This document shows, in pieces, positions 63,361 to 64,000 of a stretch of DNA of 64,000 nt. The stretch comes from Asanoa siamensis (GTDB taxonomy: Bacteria; Actinomycetota; Actinomycetes; Mycobacteriales; Micromonosporaceae), in NCBI RefSeq assembly GCF_016862555.1, contig NZ_BONE01000023.1, forward strand, positions 1 through 64,000, read 5' to 3'. A model generated the notes under the pieces. That model saw only the letters and a list, made by a program, of their open reading frames with translations, searched no databases and was not told the DNA's origin. The position numbers and the translations under genes are program-made. The stretch's first letter is position 1; every line of letters begins with the position of its first letter.

Positions 63361-63366
63361 ACGGTA
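63361..63366 (-). promoter_or_regulatory. Candidate -10 box (TACCGT) for the Gly-Asp-Phe repeat protein
   Basis: Leftward TACCGT is followed by 6 nt and the ATG at 63354; another predicted leaderless start. Confidence 0.45.
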
Positions 63367-63407
63367 CCCAGCCTTGTCATGTCGTACCTGTCTGCAAGTC
63401 TTACCGG

Positions 63408-64000
63408 ATGGACCTTTCGACGGTGGCCGTGGTGGTCCTCTGCTTGGCCATCGGCGCGGCCGGCGGGTGGTTTGCGGCGGTTTCGCGGTCAGCGTCCCGA
63501 GTTGCCCGCCTCGAGGCCACCATCGAGTCCACCCGCGAGGGCGAGGGGCGCCTGGAGCAGTCGATGCGGGCGTTGTCCTTCGAGGCGACGGTGCAGTCGC
63601 AGGAGGCGGTGGCCCGCGCGGTCGCCCCGCTGCACGAGACGCTGCGCCGCTACGAGCTGCGGGTCGCCGAGCTCGAGCGCGAGCGGGTCGACGCCTACGC
63701 CGAGCTGCGCGAGCAGGTCCGGGCCATGTCGACGGTCTCCGGCGAGCTGCGCACCGAGACCAAGCAGCTCGTGGCCGCGCTGCGCGCGCCGCAGGTGCGG
63801 GGGCGCTGGGGCGAGCACCAGCTCCGCCGGATCGTCGAGGCGGCCGGCCTGCTGGAGCACTGCGACTTCTCGGAGCAGGTCACCGCCGCGACCGACCACC
63901 AGGGCGTCCGGCCTGACCTGGTGGTCCGCCTGCACGGCGGCCGGTCGGTGGTGGTCGACGCCAAGGCGCCGTTCGACGCCTACCTCACCGCCATGGAGGC
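63408..64000 (+). CDS. rmuC: DNA recombination protein RmuC (5' part only)
   Basis: 197 codons are present; the gene continues past the right edge. Membrane anchor (VAVVVLCLAIGAAGGWFAAV) at 5-24, then a long coiled coil (about 30-125). The conserved nuclease-like core begins with APQVRGRWGEHQLRRIVEAAGLLEHCDF and RPDLVVRLHGGRSVVVDAKAPFDAYL, whose D and DxK residues fit the RmuC PD-(D/E)XK-like domain. RmuC limits inversions and other rearrangements at repeats. Divergent from the Gly-Asp-Phe repeat protein. Confidence 0.92.
   Translation, partial: MDLSTVAVVVLCLAIGAAGGWFAAVSRSASRVARLEATIESTREGEGRLEQSMRALSFEATVQSQEAVARAVAPLHETLRRYELRVAELERERVDAYAELREQVRAMSTVSGELRTETKQLVAALRAPQVRGRWGEHQLRRIVEAAGLLEHCDFSEQVTAATDHQGVRPDLVVRLHGGRSVVVDAKAPFDAYLTAME

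Overview
The window is very GC-rich DNA from an actinomycete. The gene content points to the Micromonosporaceae or a close relative: AdnAB, mycothiol synthesis (mshB), succinylase-pathway lysine genes (dapC, dapD, dapE), an Sdh1-type succinate dehydrogenase with a single membrane anchor, paired LOG proteins, and many GTG starts with stop-start overlaps. The family placement is inference from gene content. No rRNA, tRNA, CRISPR array, insertion sequence or phage gene was seen.

Layout. 1-2.4 kb: two M16 peptidase genes and a one-pass membrane protein, all leftward. 2.4-4.0 kb: a small conserved protein and an M20 amidohydrolase. 4.0-10.8 kb: the leftward adnA-adnB operon for double-strand break resection. 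10.9-14.7 kb: two LOG proteins, a 54-residue protein, and divergent dapE/dapD. 14.7-16.0 kb: a decayed Hsp70-like pseudogene. 16.0-19.7 kb: a P-loop kinase, a deazaflavin-type reductase, a HhH-GPD glycosylase, a SIMPL protein, dapC and a 7Fe ferredoxin. 19.8-24.7 kb: a GNAT protein, membrane proteins, a VanW protein and mshB. 24.8-27.6 kb: an S9-peptidase-like protein that has lost its nucleophile, and an Fpg/Nei glycosylase with a broken zinc site. 27.6-31.5 kb: a peptide ABC importer without ATPase genes. 31.8-35.2 kb: tldD/tldE and a membrane protein. 35.3-39.1 kb: sdhCAB, ending in a strong terminator. 39.2-41.5 kb: Nudix, small proteins, an SDR and a PH-domain protein.

41.4-46.7 kb is the most accessory-looking stretch. 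A stand-alone TIR protein and a 1069-residue TIR-NACHT protein overlap by 4 bp. The two TIR domains align without gaps through residue 74, but only the stand-alone one keeps the catalytic-type glutamate. This looks like an NLR-like immune or conflict module. Next to it is a second leftward set: a membrane protein, an HTH protein, a Cys-rich protein and a YciI protein. A 1.2-kb gene-poor gap with a bidirectional terminator follows.

48-64 kb: a heterodimeric ABC exporter, an ogt-adaA/alkA alkylation-repair pair, a metallo-beta-lactamase-fold protein, a GC-rich tandem repeat field, ychF, a deaminase, a class A PBP, an arm-less valS, two membrane proteins and the start of rmuC.

Twelve genes carry TANNNT exactly 6 or 7 nt before the start codon, which suggests leaderless transcription. 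In several cases this decided the start chosen here.
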